Below are positions 40,447 to 48,413 of a stretch of 48,814 nucleotides of DNA, piece after piece. Under the pieces are notes generated by a model, which saw nothing but the letters and a program-made list of their open reading frames with translations, had not been told where the DNA came from and searched no databases. The stretch is from NCBI GenBank assembly GCA_964565715.1, contig CAZMGG010000029.1, positions 1 to 48,814 on the forward strand, given 5' to 3'. The translations under genes were made by a program, and so were the position numbers. Source of the DNA: CAZMGG01 sp964565715. Its GTDB lineage: Bacteria; Planctomycetota; UBA1135; UBA2386. Each line of letters starts with the position of its first letter. The stretch's first letter is position 1.

Positions 40447-41295
40447 ATGAGTCCCATTGGTCGCGTCTTCATCGTCATCAACCTCCTCCTGGCGGGCACC
40501 TTCGTGGGGTTCGCGGGCACCTACCTGCAGAAGCAGCACACCTACAAGCAGCTCCTCGAGGCGAAGTCCGACGAGTTCACCAAGGCGCAGAGCAACTGGA
40601 GCGCCGAGCGCCAGGGCCTGACCGATCAGATCAACAAGGCCGAGGTCGCCAAGTCGGCGCTCGACAACCAGCTGAGCAACGCGCGCAACCGCAACGCCGA
40701 GCTGGCCGACGAGAACAAGCGCCTCAGCAGCACGCTGGCCAGCATCGAGGGCGACGTCAAGACGATGTCGAGCAACGCCAACGCGATGCGCAGCGAGCTG
40801 GCCGCCATGGCCAACCAGGCCAAGGAGGCCTACGCGATGGCCATCGCCGACCAGAAGGCGAAGGACGCCGCGGTGCGTGAGAAGGACGACGCCGTCGCCA
40901 AGCTGCGCGACGCCAACTTCAAGATCAGCGGTCTCGAGGAGACCGTCGCCGCGCGCGATCAGTCGATCGCCGGCCTGACCAAGGACAAGAGCGAGCTGCA
41001 GCTGCTGGTGGACGTCGCCGGCGCCAAGGGCTTCCTGCCGATCATGGCCGTGCCGCCGCTGGCCGGCACCGTCAGCCACGTGTCGGGCCGCCTGGTCACG
41101 ATCAGCGTCACCGACAACGCGACCAACGCCGAGATCAAGCCCGGCTACAGCTTCGCCCTCTACGAGGCCGGCACCTACAAGGGTGAGGCCAAGGTGACCG
41201 AGGCCGCCGACGGCATCGCGTTCTGCACGGTCGACAAGGCCGTGGACGGCACCACCATCAAGGTCGGTGACCGCGCCGCGACCCAGACCCGCTGA
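40447..41295 (+). CDS. Membrane-anchored coiled-coil protein, unrecognised
   Basis: 282 aa. The ATG at 40447 follows a GGAG twelve bases upstream and an AGGT nearer. One N-terminal hydrophobic helix (VFIVINLLLAGTFVGFAGTYL) acts as an uncleaved anchor. Residues about 30-185 are a continuous coiled coil rich in Lys, Glu, Asn and Ala (KSALDNQLSNARNRNAELAD). The last 90 residues form a small beta domain (LAGTVSHVSGRLVTISVTDN, KPGYSFALYEAGTYKGEAKV). The topology, and the beta barrel after a membrane-anchored coiled coil, recall the layout of MreC, and the mre operon lies just downstream, but sequence similarity is not evident. Codon use is strongly biased (AAG, CTG, GCC), as in highly expressed genes. 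It shares a transcript with the small gene at 41331. Confidence 0.75.
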   Translation: MSPIGRVFIVINLLLAGTFVGFAGTYLQKQHTYKQLLEAKSDEFTKAQSNWSAERQGLTDQINKAEVAKSALDNQLSNARNRNAELADENKRLSSTLASIEGDVKTMSSNANAMRSELAAMANQAKEAYAMAIADQKAKDAAVREKDDAVAKLRDANFKISGLEETVAARDQSIAGLTKDKSELQLLVDVAGAKGFLPIMAVPPLAGTVSHVSGRLVTISVTDNATNAEIKPGYSFALYEAGTYKGEAKVTEAADGIAFCTVDKAVDGTTIKVGDRAATQTR

Positions 41296-41330
41296 TCCGC
41301 AACCCCAGCAACCGAACAAGGAGCATCCCC

Positions 41331-41483
41331 ATGGCCCGCAAGAGCAGTGCAGCCGAGCCCGTGGAGCTGGAGGAAGTCGATCGCGGCGGCCTCGGCATCG
41401 ACGAGGGCATCGTCCTGACGACCTTCTTCGTGCTCGTCGGCGCGATCGTCCTGGTCTACTACGCCAGCCAGGGCTACCAGTAG
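41331..41483 (+). CDS. Small single-pass membrane protein, 50 aa
   Basis: 50 codons from the ATG at 41331, with AAGGAG eight bases upstream. It starts MARKSSAAEPVELEEVDRGG, an acidic cytoplasmic head, followed by GIDEGIVLTTFFVLVGAIVL, a single transmembrane helix, and a short VYYASQGYQ tail. It lies 35 bp after the coiled-coil membrane gene and just before a strong terminator, so the pair forms a two-gene operon. Function unknown. The excellent ribosome-binding site, biased codons and terminator make it convincing despite its size. Confidence 0.75.
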   Translation: MARKSSAAEPVELEEVDRGGLGIDEGIVLTTFFVLVGAIVLVYYASQGYQ

Positions 41484-41525
41484 CCTCAGCTCCTGCAGGC
41501 AATGCCTGCAGCGACCCATTGCAGC

Positions 41526-41561
41526 ACGGCCTCGCGGTGACCCCGCGAGGCCGTTCTGTTT
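41526..41561 (+). terminator. Rho-independent terminator of the coiled-coil operon
   Basis: A perfect 12-bp stem, ACGGCCTCGCGG (41526-41537) with CCGCGAGGCCGT (41543-41554), encloses five bases and is followed by TTCTGTTT. It separates the coiled-coil/small-protein operon from the mre operon. Confidence 0.8.
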
Positions 41562-41641
41562 GCGGGCCGGTCGTCGCGGCGTGGAAGACTCTCCACACCC
41601 GCCACCGACCCGGGAAGCCAGTGTCCGTGCGGTCTTTCCCG

Positions 41642-41698
41642 TTGTTCCCTCCGAGGAGTCCGCTACCTTCGTAGCTCGCGTCGCCCGGTCAGGCGACG
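41642..41698 (+). promoter_or_regulatory. Candidate promoter and leader hairpin of the mre operon
   Basis: TTGTTC (41642-41647), 16 bp and TACCTT (41664-41669) would start a transcript near 41676. Immediately after it a perfect hairpin CGTCGCC (41679-41685) / GGCGACG (41692-41698) begins the leader of about 85 bases. Apart from this and the terminator, the 41484-41758 gap contains nothing recognisable. Confidence 0.45.
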
Positions 41699-41758
41699 GT
41701 CTGCTTGGTACAGGTCACACGCGTCCGCTGGGTCGGCGGGACGCAGCCCGGAGGGGTC

Positions 41759-42972
41759 ATGTTCAAGGCGTTCGAGTGGATGCTCAGCCGGTTCTCGGTC
41801 GACGTGGGCATCGACCTGGGCACCGCCAACACGCTGGTGTTCGTGCGGGATCGCGGCATCGTGCTGGACGAGCCGTCGGTGGTCGCGGTGCGCAAGGGCA
41901 CCAACGAGGTGCTGCTCAACGGCATGGCGGTGGGCGACGCGGCCCTCGAGTACCTCGGCCGCACGCCGCCGGGCTTCCAGGCCGTGCGGCCGATGAAGAG
42001 CGGCGTCATCGCCGACTTCGAGATCACCGAGAAGATGCTGCGCTACTTCATCGGCAAGGCGGTGGGCGGCAAGCGCATGGTCAAGCCGCAGGTCGTCATC
42101 GCCGTGCCGTGGGGCATCACCATGGTCGAGAAGCGCGCGGTGATCGGCTCGGCGGAGCGCGCCGGCGCGCGTCGTGTGTTCCTGGTGGACGAGCCGACCG
42201 CGGCGGCGATCGGCGCCGAACTGCCGGTGCACGAGCCGCACGGCTGCATGATCGTCGACATCGGCGGCGGCACCTCCGAGGTGGCGGTGATCTCGCTGGC
42301 CAACGTCGTCGAGGCGGAGTGCCTGCGGGTGGCCGGCGACGACTTCAACGAGGCGATCGCCCAGTACATCCGCGCCAAGTACAACCTGCTGGTCGGCGAG
42401 ATCACCGCCGAGCGGCTGAAGATCGCCGCCGGCTCGGTGCTGCCGATGGAGGAGGAGATCGAGGTCGAGATCCGCGGCCGCGATTCGCTCACCGGCCTGC
42501 CGCGGCGGGCGATCATCACCTCGGCGGACGTGCGCGAGGCGCTGCTGGAGCCGGTGCGCAAGGTGGTGGGCGCGATCAAGAACGTGCTGGAGCGCACGCC
42601 GCCGGAGCTGGCCGCCGACCTGGTCGAGTCCGGCATCACGATGTGCGGCGGCGGCAGCCTGCTGCGCGGCCTGCCGGAGCTGATCTCGCGCGAGACCGAA
42701 CTGGACACCCGGGTGGCGGAGNNNNNNNNNNNNNNNNNNNNNNNNNNNNNNNNNNNNNNNNNNNNNNNNNNNNNNNNNNNNNNNNNNNNNNNNNNNNNNN
42801 NNNNNNNNNNNNNNNNNNNNNCGGCCTGCCGGAGCTGATCTCGCGCGAGACCGAACTGGACACCCGGGTGGCGGAGCGCCCCCTGGAGGCCGTGGCCCGC
42901 GGCACCGGCATCTTCCTGGAGAATCTCGAGCTGTATTCCCGGTTCCTCGAGGGCGGCGACGACCTCGCCTGA
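41759..42972 (+). CDS. mreB: Rod-shape-determining protein MreB (split by false assembly gap)
   Basis: The ATG at 41759 has GGAGG (41750-41754) upstream. The actin-fold motifs are present: phosphate-1 VGIDLGTANTLVFV (from residue 16), VDEPTAAAIGAELPV, phosphate-2 VDIGGGTSEVAVIS, the ITAERLKIAAGS helix, and the adenosine motif MCGGGSLLRGL. The frame is broken only by 100 N (42722-42821) and a 55-bp duplicated segment. Removing one copy and the N restores an uninterrupted 352-residue protein ending LYSRFLEGGDDLA, the usual MreB length. It forms membrane-bound filaments that direct the elongation machinery made by the genes downstream. It is the first gene of the mre operon; mreC follows 32 bp later. 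Confidence 0.95.
42667..42876. repeat. 55-bp direct duplication flanking 100 N: scaffolding artefact
   Basis: Bases 42667-42721 and 42822-42876 are identical (CGGCCTGCCGGAGC to GGTGGCGGAG) and flank exactly 100 N. Two contigs that overlap by 55 bp were evidently joined as if a gap existed. The true sequence is one copy with no gap, shortening the window by 155 bases and restoring mreB. Confidence 0.95.
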
Positions 42973-43004
42973 GCGCCCCGGGCGGGGGCGGAAGGGGCTC
43001 GGCG

Positions 43005-44366
43005 GTGGCGATGCGCGCGCACAAGGCGTTCCCGGTGGGGCTCTACGGGCTCCTGCTGGGGGCGCTCTGCTGGCTGGCGGTGCCGGAGCTGAGCGCGCCG
43101 GTCGAACGGGCGGTGCTGGGCGCGCTCGGCTGGACGGTGCGCGCCCACGCCGCCGTGACCGGCGCGCCGGTCCACGCCGCCGCCATGCCGGTGGACGAGG
43201 CGGCCGTGGCCCGGCTGCGGGCCGATCTGGACGAACGGCTGCGGCGCAGCGCGTTCGCCGGCGGCCGTCGCCTGCTGCCGCTCGTCTGGCAGCCCGTGTT
43301 GTGCCGGGTGACGGCGCTCGAGGTGCCCGGCGGCGGCGGCGCGTTCAGCGAACTCCGTCTCGACCACAGCTACGCCGACCTGGCGGGCTGCGGGCCCCTG
43401 GTGACCCGGGGCGAGTCGCTGGTGGGCTTCCTGTGCGAGCCAGGGATCGGGGTCGCCCAGGACGATCGCCCCGCGGACGCGGCCCGCGTGCTGCTGCTCA
43501 ACCACCGCGTCGGCGCCGCCGTGCCGGCGGTGCTGCTTCCCGCCGGCGACCGACCCGCGGACGAAGGAGCGCGGGCGGCCCTGCGCTTCGTGATCGAACC
43601 AGGTGCGGCGGTGGATCCGGCACCGCTGCGCACGGCGCTGTGGGACGACCCCTACCTGGCCTCACGCCTCGATCGCAGCGGCCAGGAGGTGCGCACGCTG
43701 GGGTTGCCCTCGGGCGACCGGGAAGTGCCGGCGGGGCTGCTGCTCGGCCGGGCCAGGGTGTGGGGCTACGAGTCGTTCGGCGAGACCCTGCCGATCGGCG
43801 TCTACGTCGAGCCGGCGGTCGACTACCGCGCCCTCTCCCACGTGGTGCTGTGGCAGACCGGCGGCGTCGAGCCGCCGGCGCCGGCGGCGCTGACGACCGC
43901 GGCGATGCGCCTGTGGCCCCTGCCCGGCAGCGGCGGCTCCCGCTGGCACCTGACCGCTCTGGCGGGACCCGGGGTGGCACTGCCCGCCGAGGCCGCCGTG
44001 GTCCGCGATGGCATGTGCCTCGGCACCTGCCGGGGCCTGCAGTTCGGCGTGGCGCTGGGCTGGTCGTTCGCCAGCCGCCAGCGCCGCTGGGCGCTGCTGC
44101 TGCTGCCCGACGACCCGCAGGAACCGCCGCGCGAACTGTTAGGCACCGTGGTCGCAGGCGTCGGCGAGGAGGCCCTGGTGCGGCTCGCCAGCGGTGCGCT
44201 GGCGGCCGGCCACGCCGGCTTCCTGTTCACCGGCAGCAATGGTCCGCACTGTCCGCCGGGACTCCTGATCGGCCGCGCCGAGCCGCGGGCCGACGGGCTG
44301 CTGCGGGTGCGGCTGCCGCCTGGCAGGGCGGAGGCCGCGGTGGCGGTGATCGGCGGGGGCGGCTGA
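43005..44366 (+). CDS. mreC: Cell shape protein MreC-like, extended
   Basis: 453 aa from the GTG at 43005, with GGAAGGGG upstream; an ATG at 43011 is equally possible. The order is N-terminal anchor helix (VGLYGLLLGALCWLAVPEL), a short helical stretch (AAVARLRADLDERLRR), then MreC-type beta-barrel motifs: AGCGPLVTRGESLVGFLCEPG, and VPAGLLLGRARVWGYESFGETLP followed by a VDYRALSHVVLW strand. About 170 further residues form another beta-rich part that ordinary MreC (about 300 aa) lacks. Its place between mreB and mreD supports the call more than its sequence does. It connects MreB filaments to PBP2 on the periplasmic side. The stop overlaps the mreD start (TGATG). Confidence 0.8.
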   Translation: MAMRAHKAFPVGLYGLLLGALCWLAVPELSAPVERAVLGALGWTVRAHAAVTGAPVHAAAMPVDEAAVARLRADLDERLRRSAFAGGRRLLPLVWQPVLCRVTALEVPGGGGAFSELRLDHSYADLAGCGPLVTRGESLVGFLCEPGIGVAQDDRPADAARVLLLNHRVGAAVPAVLLPAGDRPADEGARAALRFVIEPGAAVDPAPLRTALWDDPYLASRLDRSGQEVRTLGLPSGDREVPAGLLLGRARVWGYESFGETLPIGVYVEPAVDYRALSHVVLWQTGGVEPPAPAALTTAAMRLWPLPGSGGSRWHLTALAGPGVALPAEAAVVRDGMCLGTCRGLQFGVALGWSFASRQRRWALLLLPDDPQEPPRELLGTVVAGVGEEALVRLASGALAAGHAGFLFTGSNGPHCPPGLLIGRAEPRADGLLRVRLPPGRAEAAVAVIGGGG

Positions 44367-44845
44367 TGCGCTGGGTCCTGTGGTTCCTGCTGGTGCCGCA
44401 GCTGCACCTCGCCGTCGGCTGGCTGCGGGCGGCCGGGGCACCGCCGCTGGACGTGTCGGTGGCGGCCTGCCTGTTCGCGGTGCTGTTCGCCCGGCCCTCG
44501 GCGCTGCCGGGCCTCCTGCTCGGCGCCGCGCTCGGCCGTGCCGTCGTCGAAGGCGGCAACCTGGCGGTGCAGGTGCTGGCGCTGGCGGTGCCGGTGGCGG
44601 TGCTGCTGCCGCTCCGGCACCTGCTGTTCGGCCAGCGTTGGCTGTGGCAGGGCCTCGCCGCCGCCCTGCTGGCGGTGGCGGTGCCGCGCCTCGACCGCTG
44701 GTTCGGCGAACTGTTCCGCCAGGCCGGGTCGATGCCGGACCTGGACGGGTTGCGCGTGGTGTGGTGCGTGCTGCTGGTGCCGCCGCTGGTCTGGCTGCTG
44801 CGGCGGCTGCCGCCCCTGCGCCTGCTCCAGGAGGTGGCGCCGTGA
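44366..44845 (+). CDS. mreD: Cell shape protein MreD-like
   Basis: 159 aa, the normal MreD size, with about five hydrophobic segments (WVLWFLLVPQLHLAV, VSVAACLFAVLFA, LLLGAALGRAVVE, VLALAVPVAVLLPL, VVWCVLLVPPLVWLL). The ATG overlaps the mreC stop, and its own stop overlaps the PBP2 start (GTGA). The GAALGRAVVEGG segment resembles the MreD loop that contacts partners. It is an inner-membrane component of the elongasome. Similarity is weak, as usual for MreD; the operon position is decisive. Confidence 0.78.
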   Translation: MRWVLWFLLVPQLHLAVGWLRAAGAPPLDVSVAACLFAVLFARPSALPGLLLGAALGRAVVEGGNLAVQVLALAVPVAVLLPLRHLLFGQRWLWQGLAAALLAVAVPRLDRWFGELFRQAGSMPDLDGLRVVWCVLLVPPLVWLLRRLPPLRLLQEVAP

Positions 44846-47229
44846 GCGCCACGCCGCGGCGGATCCGGGTGCTGGCCGGCGTGCTGGCGGCGGCCCTGGT
44901 CACCGTGCTGCTGGGGCTGTGGTTCGTCATGGTGGAGCAGCACGACGTGTGGCTGCTGCGCAGCTTCGCCAACCGCTGGTCGTTCCGCGACGTGCCGCCG
45001 CACCGGGGCGCGGTCCTGGATCGGCAGGGGCGTGTGCTCGTGCAGGACGTGCCGTGCTTCGAGCTGTCCATCAGCTACCGGTGGTTCCGGCGTCGCCATC
45101 CGGTGGGCGCGGCGGTGCATGGCGCCAACCTGCTGGCCCGGGCCCGGCCCGAACTGCAGGGCGTGCAGTTCATGTACTCGCCGGGCCCGCGGGGGCCGGA
45201 GGCGGCCTGCGCCGAACTGCTGGCGCTGCCGCTGAGTGCGCTGCGGCGCGGCGCGCTGCCCGAGGACACCGCCCGCGACGTGCGCTACTACGCGGTGTCC
45301 CTGCTGGCCGGATTGACCGGTCGCAGCCGCGGCCAGGTGCAGCGACGCTGGGCGGAGGCCGGCGCCGACGAGGCGGTGCGGACGGTGGGCGACGTGCTGC
45401 CCGGCTTCGACGCGTCGTCGTTGGCGGTGCGCTTCGCCGCCCGCGCGGCCGAGCTGCGCGAACTCGACCGGCGGCTGCGGGCGAAGGGCGCGCGCGGCGA
45501 GCTGATGGACAAGCTCGACGAACTGCGCCGTGACTGGTACGCCGCATCCGACGAGACCCGCGACTGGGAGGAATGGCTGGTGCCGGTGGCGGGGGGCGTC
45601 GACTTCGAGACCGCCGCCGCCCTGCGCGGCGCCCGGGCGGCGCACCCGGGCCTGGCCCTGGATCCGGCGGTGCGGCGCGAGCGGCTCCCGGACCGCGCCG
45701 AGGCTTCGGTGCTGACGGTGCTGCTCGGCTCGGTGGCCGACCTGCGGCGATCGGGCCGCCACTCCGCGGTGCTGCAGGAACGGCTGGCGCTGGGCTTGTC
45801 GGAGGACGACCTGGATGTACTGGTGCCCGAGCGCGCGGTGCCGAGCGAGTCCGCCGAGCGGCACTTCCGGCAGGCCGCCGAGAGCGCGATGACCACGGCG
45901 CTGCTGCGGCGCGAGCGCGAGGGGACCAGCGGCATCGAGCTGACCCAGGACGCCCGGCTGTCCGGGCTGCCGGGCCTGCGCCTCGTCGAACGCGACAAGC
46001 AGGCCCGCGAGATGGGCCTGTGGAGCGCCCTGCAGGTGGCGCCGGGCCGGGACCTGCAGCTGACCATCGACCTCGACCTGCAGGACCTGCTGGAGACGAC
46101 GGCGCAGGCGTTCCTGGCCGAGATGCGGGCGTTGCCGGGGGCGGATGCGGCGCGGCTCGACGTCGGCATCGCGCTGCTGGACGCCTGGAGCGGCGACGTG
46201 CTGGCGGTGGGCGGCGCGCCGCTGCGCGCCGACCTGCGCGGCATGGTGACGGTCACCGGGCCCGACGGCAGCGCGCGGCGCGAGCCCGGCATCGTCGAAG
46301 ATGCCCTGCGCAGCCAGCCGCCGGGTCTCGGCTGGCTCGGCCCGGGCGACATCGGCTCGGTGGCCAAGCCCTTCGTCGTGCTGGAGCAGCTCGCCGCAGC
46401 CCGCGCGGGCCGGCCGCACACCGCGCTGGCCGACTTCCACGACTGCAGCGGGCGCTTCCCGCGGCCCGGCCGCCAGCCGCTCGGCTGCGGCAAGGCGCAC
46501 GGTCCGGCGGGCCGCGAGCCCATGGGCGCGATCGCCGAGTCGTGCAACATCTGGTTCTACCAGGCCGCCACCGGGCTCGGCGCCGACGGCGTGCACCGGG
46601 CGCTGCTGCGGTTCGGCCTGGTGCCGCCCGGCGCGGTGCGCGAGCCCGATCTTGACCTGCGCGCCGCGTGGCTGCCGCGACCGGCGGAATTGCCGGTCGG
46701 CATGGCGCCGCATCCGCAGCTCGCGCTGTCCCACGACGTGCTGCGGCGGGCGATCGGCTACGGCGTGCAGGCCTCGCCCCTGCATGTGGCCCGGGCCTAC
46801 GCGGCGCTGGCCACCGGCGCCCTGCCGACCCCGGGGCTCCTGCTGGGGGAGGCCCGGCCCCGGCTGCCGCTGTCGGTGCCGCCCGACGACCTGCTGCTGG
46901 TGCGCGAGGGCTTGCGCGACTGCGTGCTGCGCGGCACGGCGCACCGCGTGACGGGGATCCAGCTGCTGCCGCCCGAGCTGTTCCTGCACGGCAAGACCGG
47001 CACCGCCGAGGTGACCACCGACAAGGAGAACAACGCCTGGTTCGCCGGCTTCGTCGGCCAGCGCGCCGAGTCCGGCGTGCAGCTCTGCTTCGCGGCGGTG
47101 GTCTACCAGGTGCCGCACGGCCAGCACGGCGGCGACGTCGCCGGCGACCTGATGGCGCGGCTGCTCGATGGCATGGCGCGTTCCCCGCAGCTGCATGCCC
47201 GCTACCTGAAGCCGGAGGCGGGCCGATGA
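44842..47229 (+). CDS. mrdA: Penicillin-binding protein 2 (peptidoglycan transpeptidase)
   Basis: 795 aa from the GTG at 44842, with AGGAGG seven bases upstream. It has an N-terminal anchor helix (VLAGVLAAALVTVLLGLWFVM), the pedestal motif RGAVLDRQGRVLVQD, then a class B transpeptidase domain: SVAK (506-509, nucleophile Ser506), SCN (567-569) and KTGT (718-721). It cross-links peptidoglycan during elongation, activated by MreC and paired with RodA. It is about 150 residues longer than E. coli PBP2; the extra length is a helical, arginine-rich region between the pedestal and catalytic domains (about 120-340). Both flanking genes overlap it by four bases. Confidence 0.93.
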   Translation: MSATPRRIRVLAGVLAAALVTVLLGLWFVMVEQHDVWLLRSFANRWSFRDVPPHRGAVLDRQGRVLVQDVPCFELSISYRWFRRRHPVGAAVHGANLLARARPELQGVQFMYSPGPRGPEAACAELLALPLSALRRGALPEDTARDVRYYAVSLLAGLTGRSRGQVQRRWAEAGADEAVRTVGDVLPGFDASSLAVRFAARAAELRELDRRLRAKGARGELMDKLDELRRDWYAASDETRDWEEWLVPVAGGVDFETAAALRGARAAHPGLALDPAVRRERLPDRAEASVLTVLLGSVADLRRSGRHSAVLQERLALGLSEDDLDVLVPERAVPSESAERHFRQAAESAMTTALLRREREGTSGIELTQDARLSGLPGLRLVERDKQAREMGLWSALQVAPGRDLQLTIDLDLQDLLETTAQAFLAEMRALPGADAARLDVGIALLDAWSGDVLAVGGAPLRADLRGMVTVTGPDGSARREPGIVEDALRSQPPGLGWLGPGDIGSVAKPFVVLEQLAAARAGRPHTALADFHDCSGRFPRPGRQPLGCGKAHGPAGREPMGAIAESCNIWFYQAATGLGADGVHRALLRFGLVPPGAVREPDLDLRAAWLPRPAELPVGMAPHPQLALSHDVLRRAIGYGVQASPLHVARAYAALATGALPTPGLLLGEARPRLPLSVPPDDLLLVREGLRDCVLRGTAHRVTGIQLLPPELFLHGKTGTAEVTTDKENNAWFAGFVGQRAESGVQLCFAAVVYQVPHGQHGGDVAGDLMARLLDGMARSPQLHARYLKPEAGR

Positions 47230-48398
47230 CGCGGGCCTCGGCGTTGCGGCGCATGGACTGGTGGGTGTTCCTGCTGGCGGCGGCGCTGGGCCTGATCGGG
47301 CTCACCTTCGTCCACTCGGCGACGCTGGACCGGCCCGACGTCGCCGACCAGCGCTTCAAGCAGGCCCTGTTCCTGGGCTGCAGCCTCGGCCTGTGCCTGT
47401 TCCTGGTGCTGCCGCACTACCGGCGGGTGCTGCGGGCGGCGTGGCCGATCTACGGGCTGGCGGTGCTGGCCCTGCTCGGCCTGCCGTTCTTCGCGCCGGT
47501 GATCAACGGCGCCCAGCGCTGGTATGCGTTTCCGGGCTTCTCGATCCAGCCGAGCGAACTGGCCAAGCCGGCGGTGGTGGTGGCGCTGGCGGCGCTGCTG
47601 CGCTTCCGTTCGGAGGAACGCACCGGCGGGGGGCTGCTGTGGCCGTTGCTGGTGGCGGGCGTGCCGGCCCTGATCGTCATGCGGCAGCCGGACCTCGGCA
47701 GCAGCCTGGTCTATGGCCCGATCGTGCTGGCGATGGGCTACGCCGCGGGCGTGCCCGGCCGGCGGATCCTCGGACTGCTCGGCCTCGGCCTGTTGCTGGC
47801 GGCGGTGGGCTACTTCTTCCTGCACGGCTATCAGCGGGAGCGGATCGACGTGTGGCTGTCGCACTTCGGCTGGAGTGCCGAGCTGGACGGCGGCGAGGCG
47901 GGCAAGCCCGATGCCCGCACCAGGATCCAGCAGATGCTGTGGGGCTCGGCCTACCAGCCCTGGCAGGCGCTGATCGCCATGGGTGGCGGCGGGCTCACCG
48001 GGTTCGGGCTGTTCCAGGGGCCGCAGAACCGGCACGACTTCCTGCCGTACCGCAGCGAGGACTACGTGTTCGCGGTGGTGGGCGAGGAGATCGGCTTCGT
48101 CGGCTGCGCCGGCGTGCTGCTGCTGCAGGGCCTGCTGGTGCTGGGGATCCTCGGCATCGCGCTGCGCACCCGCGAACGGTTCGGCCGGCTGCTCTGCGTC
48201 GGCGTGGCGGCGTGGCTGGGCAGCCAGACCCTGATCCACGCCGCGGTGTGCGCGTGGATGGTGCCCGCCACCGGCCTGCCGATGCCGTGGATCAGCTACG
48301 GCGGCAGTTCGACGATGGCGGCGGCGCTGGGCCTCGCGCTGTGCCTGAACGTCAGCGCGCGGCGGGAGCCGGTGCTGGCCGGCGACGGCTTCCGTTAG
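47226..48398 (+). CDS. rodA: Peptidoglycan glycosyltransferase RodA (SEDS family)
   Basis: 390 aa from the ATG overlapping the PBP2 stop. About ten hydrophobic helices. SEDS motifs: NGAQRWY then FSIQPSELAKPA (105-116), RQPDLGSSLVYGP (153-165), QNRHDFLPYRSEDYVFAVVGEE in the large periplasmic loop region, and MPWISYGGSS near the C-terminus. It polymerises lipid II glycan strands for side-wall growth, with PBP2 as the transpeptidase partner. It is the last gene of the operon and converges with the ABC-F gene 15 bp downstream. Confidence 0.95.
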   Translation: MTRASALRRMDWWVFLLAAALGLIGLTFVHSATLDRPDVADQRFKQALFLGCSLGLCLFLVLPHYRRVLRAAWPIYGLAVLALLGLPFFAPVINGAQRWYAFPGFSIQPSELAKPAVVVALAALLRFRSEERTGGGLLWPLLVAGVPALIVMRQPDLGSSLVYGPIVLAMGYAAGVPGRRILGLLGLGLLLAAVGYFFLHGYQRERIDVWLSHFGWSAELDGGEAGKPDARTRIQQMLWGSAYQPWQALIAMGGGGLTGFGLFQGPQNRHDFLPYRSEDYVFAVVGEEIGFVGCAGVLLLQGLLVLGILGIALRTRERFGRLLCVGVAAWLGSQTLIHAAVCAWMVPATGLPMPWISYGGSSTMAAALGLALCLNVSARREPVLAGDGFR

Positions 48399-48413
48399 CC
48401 GTCGCCTGGCCGC

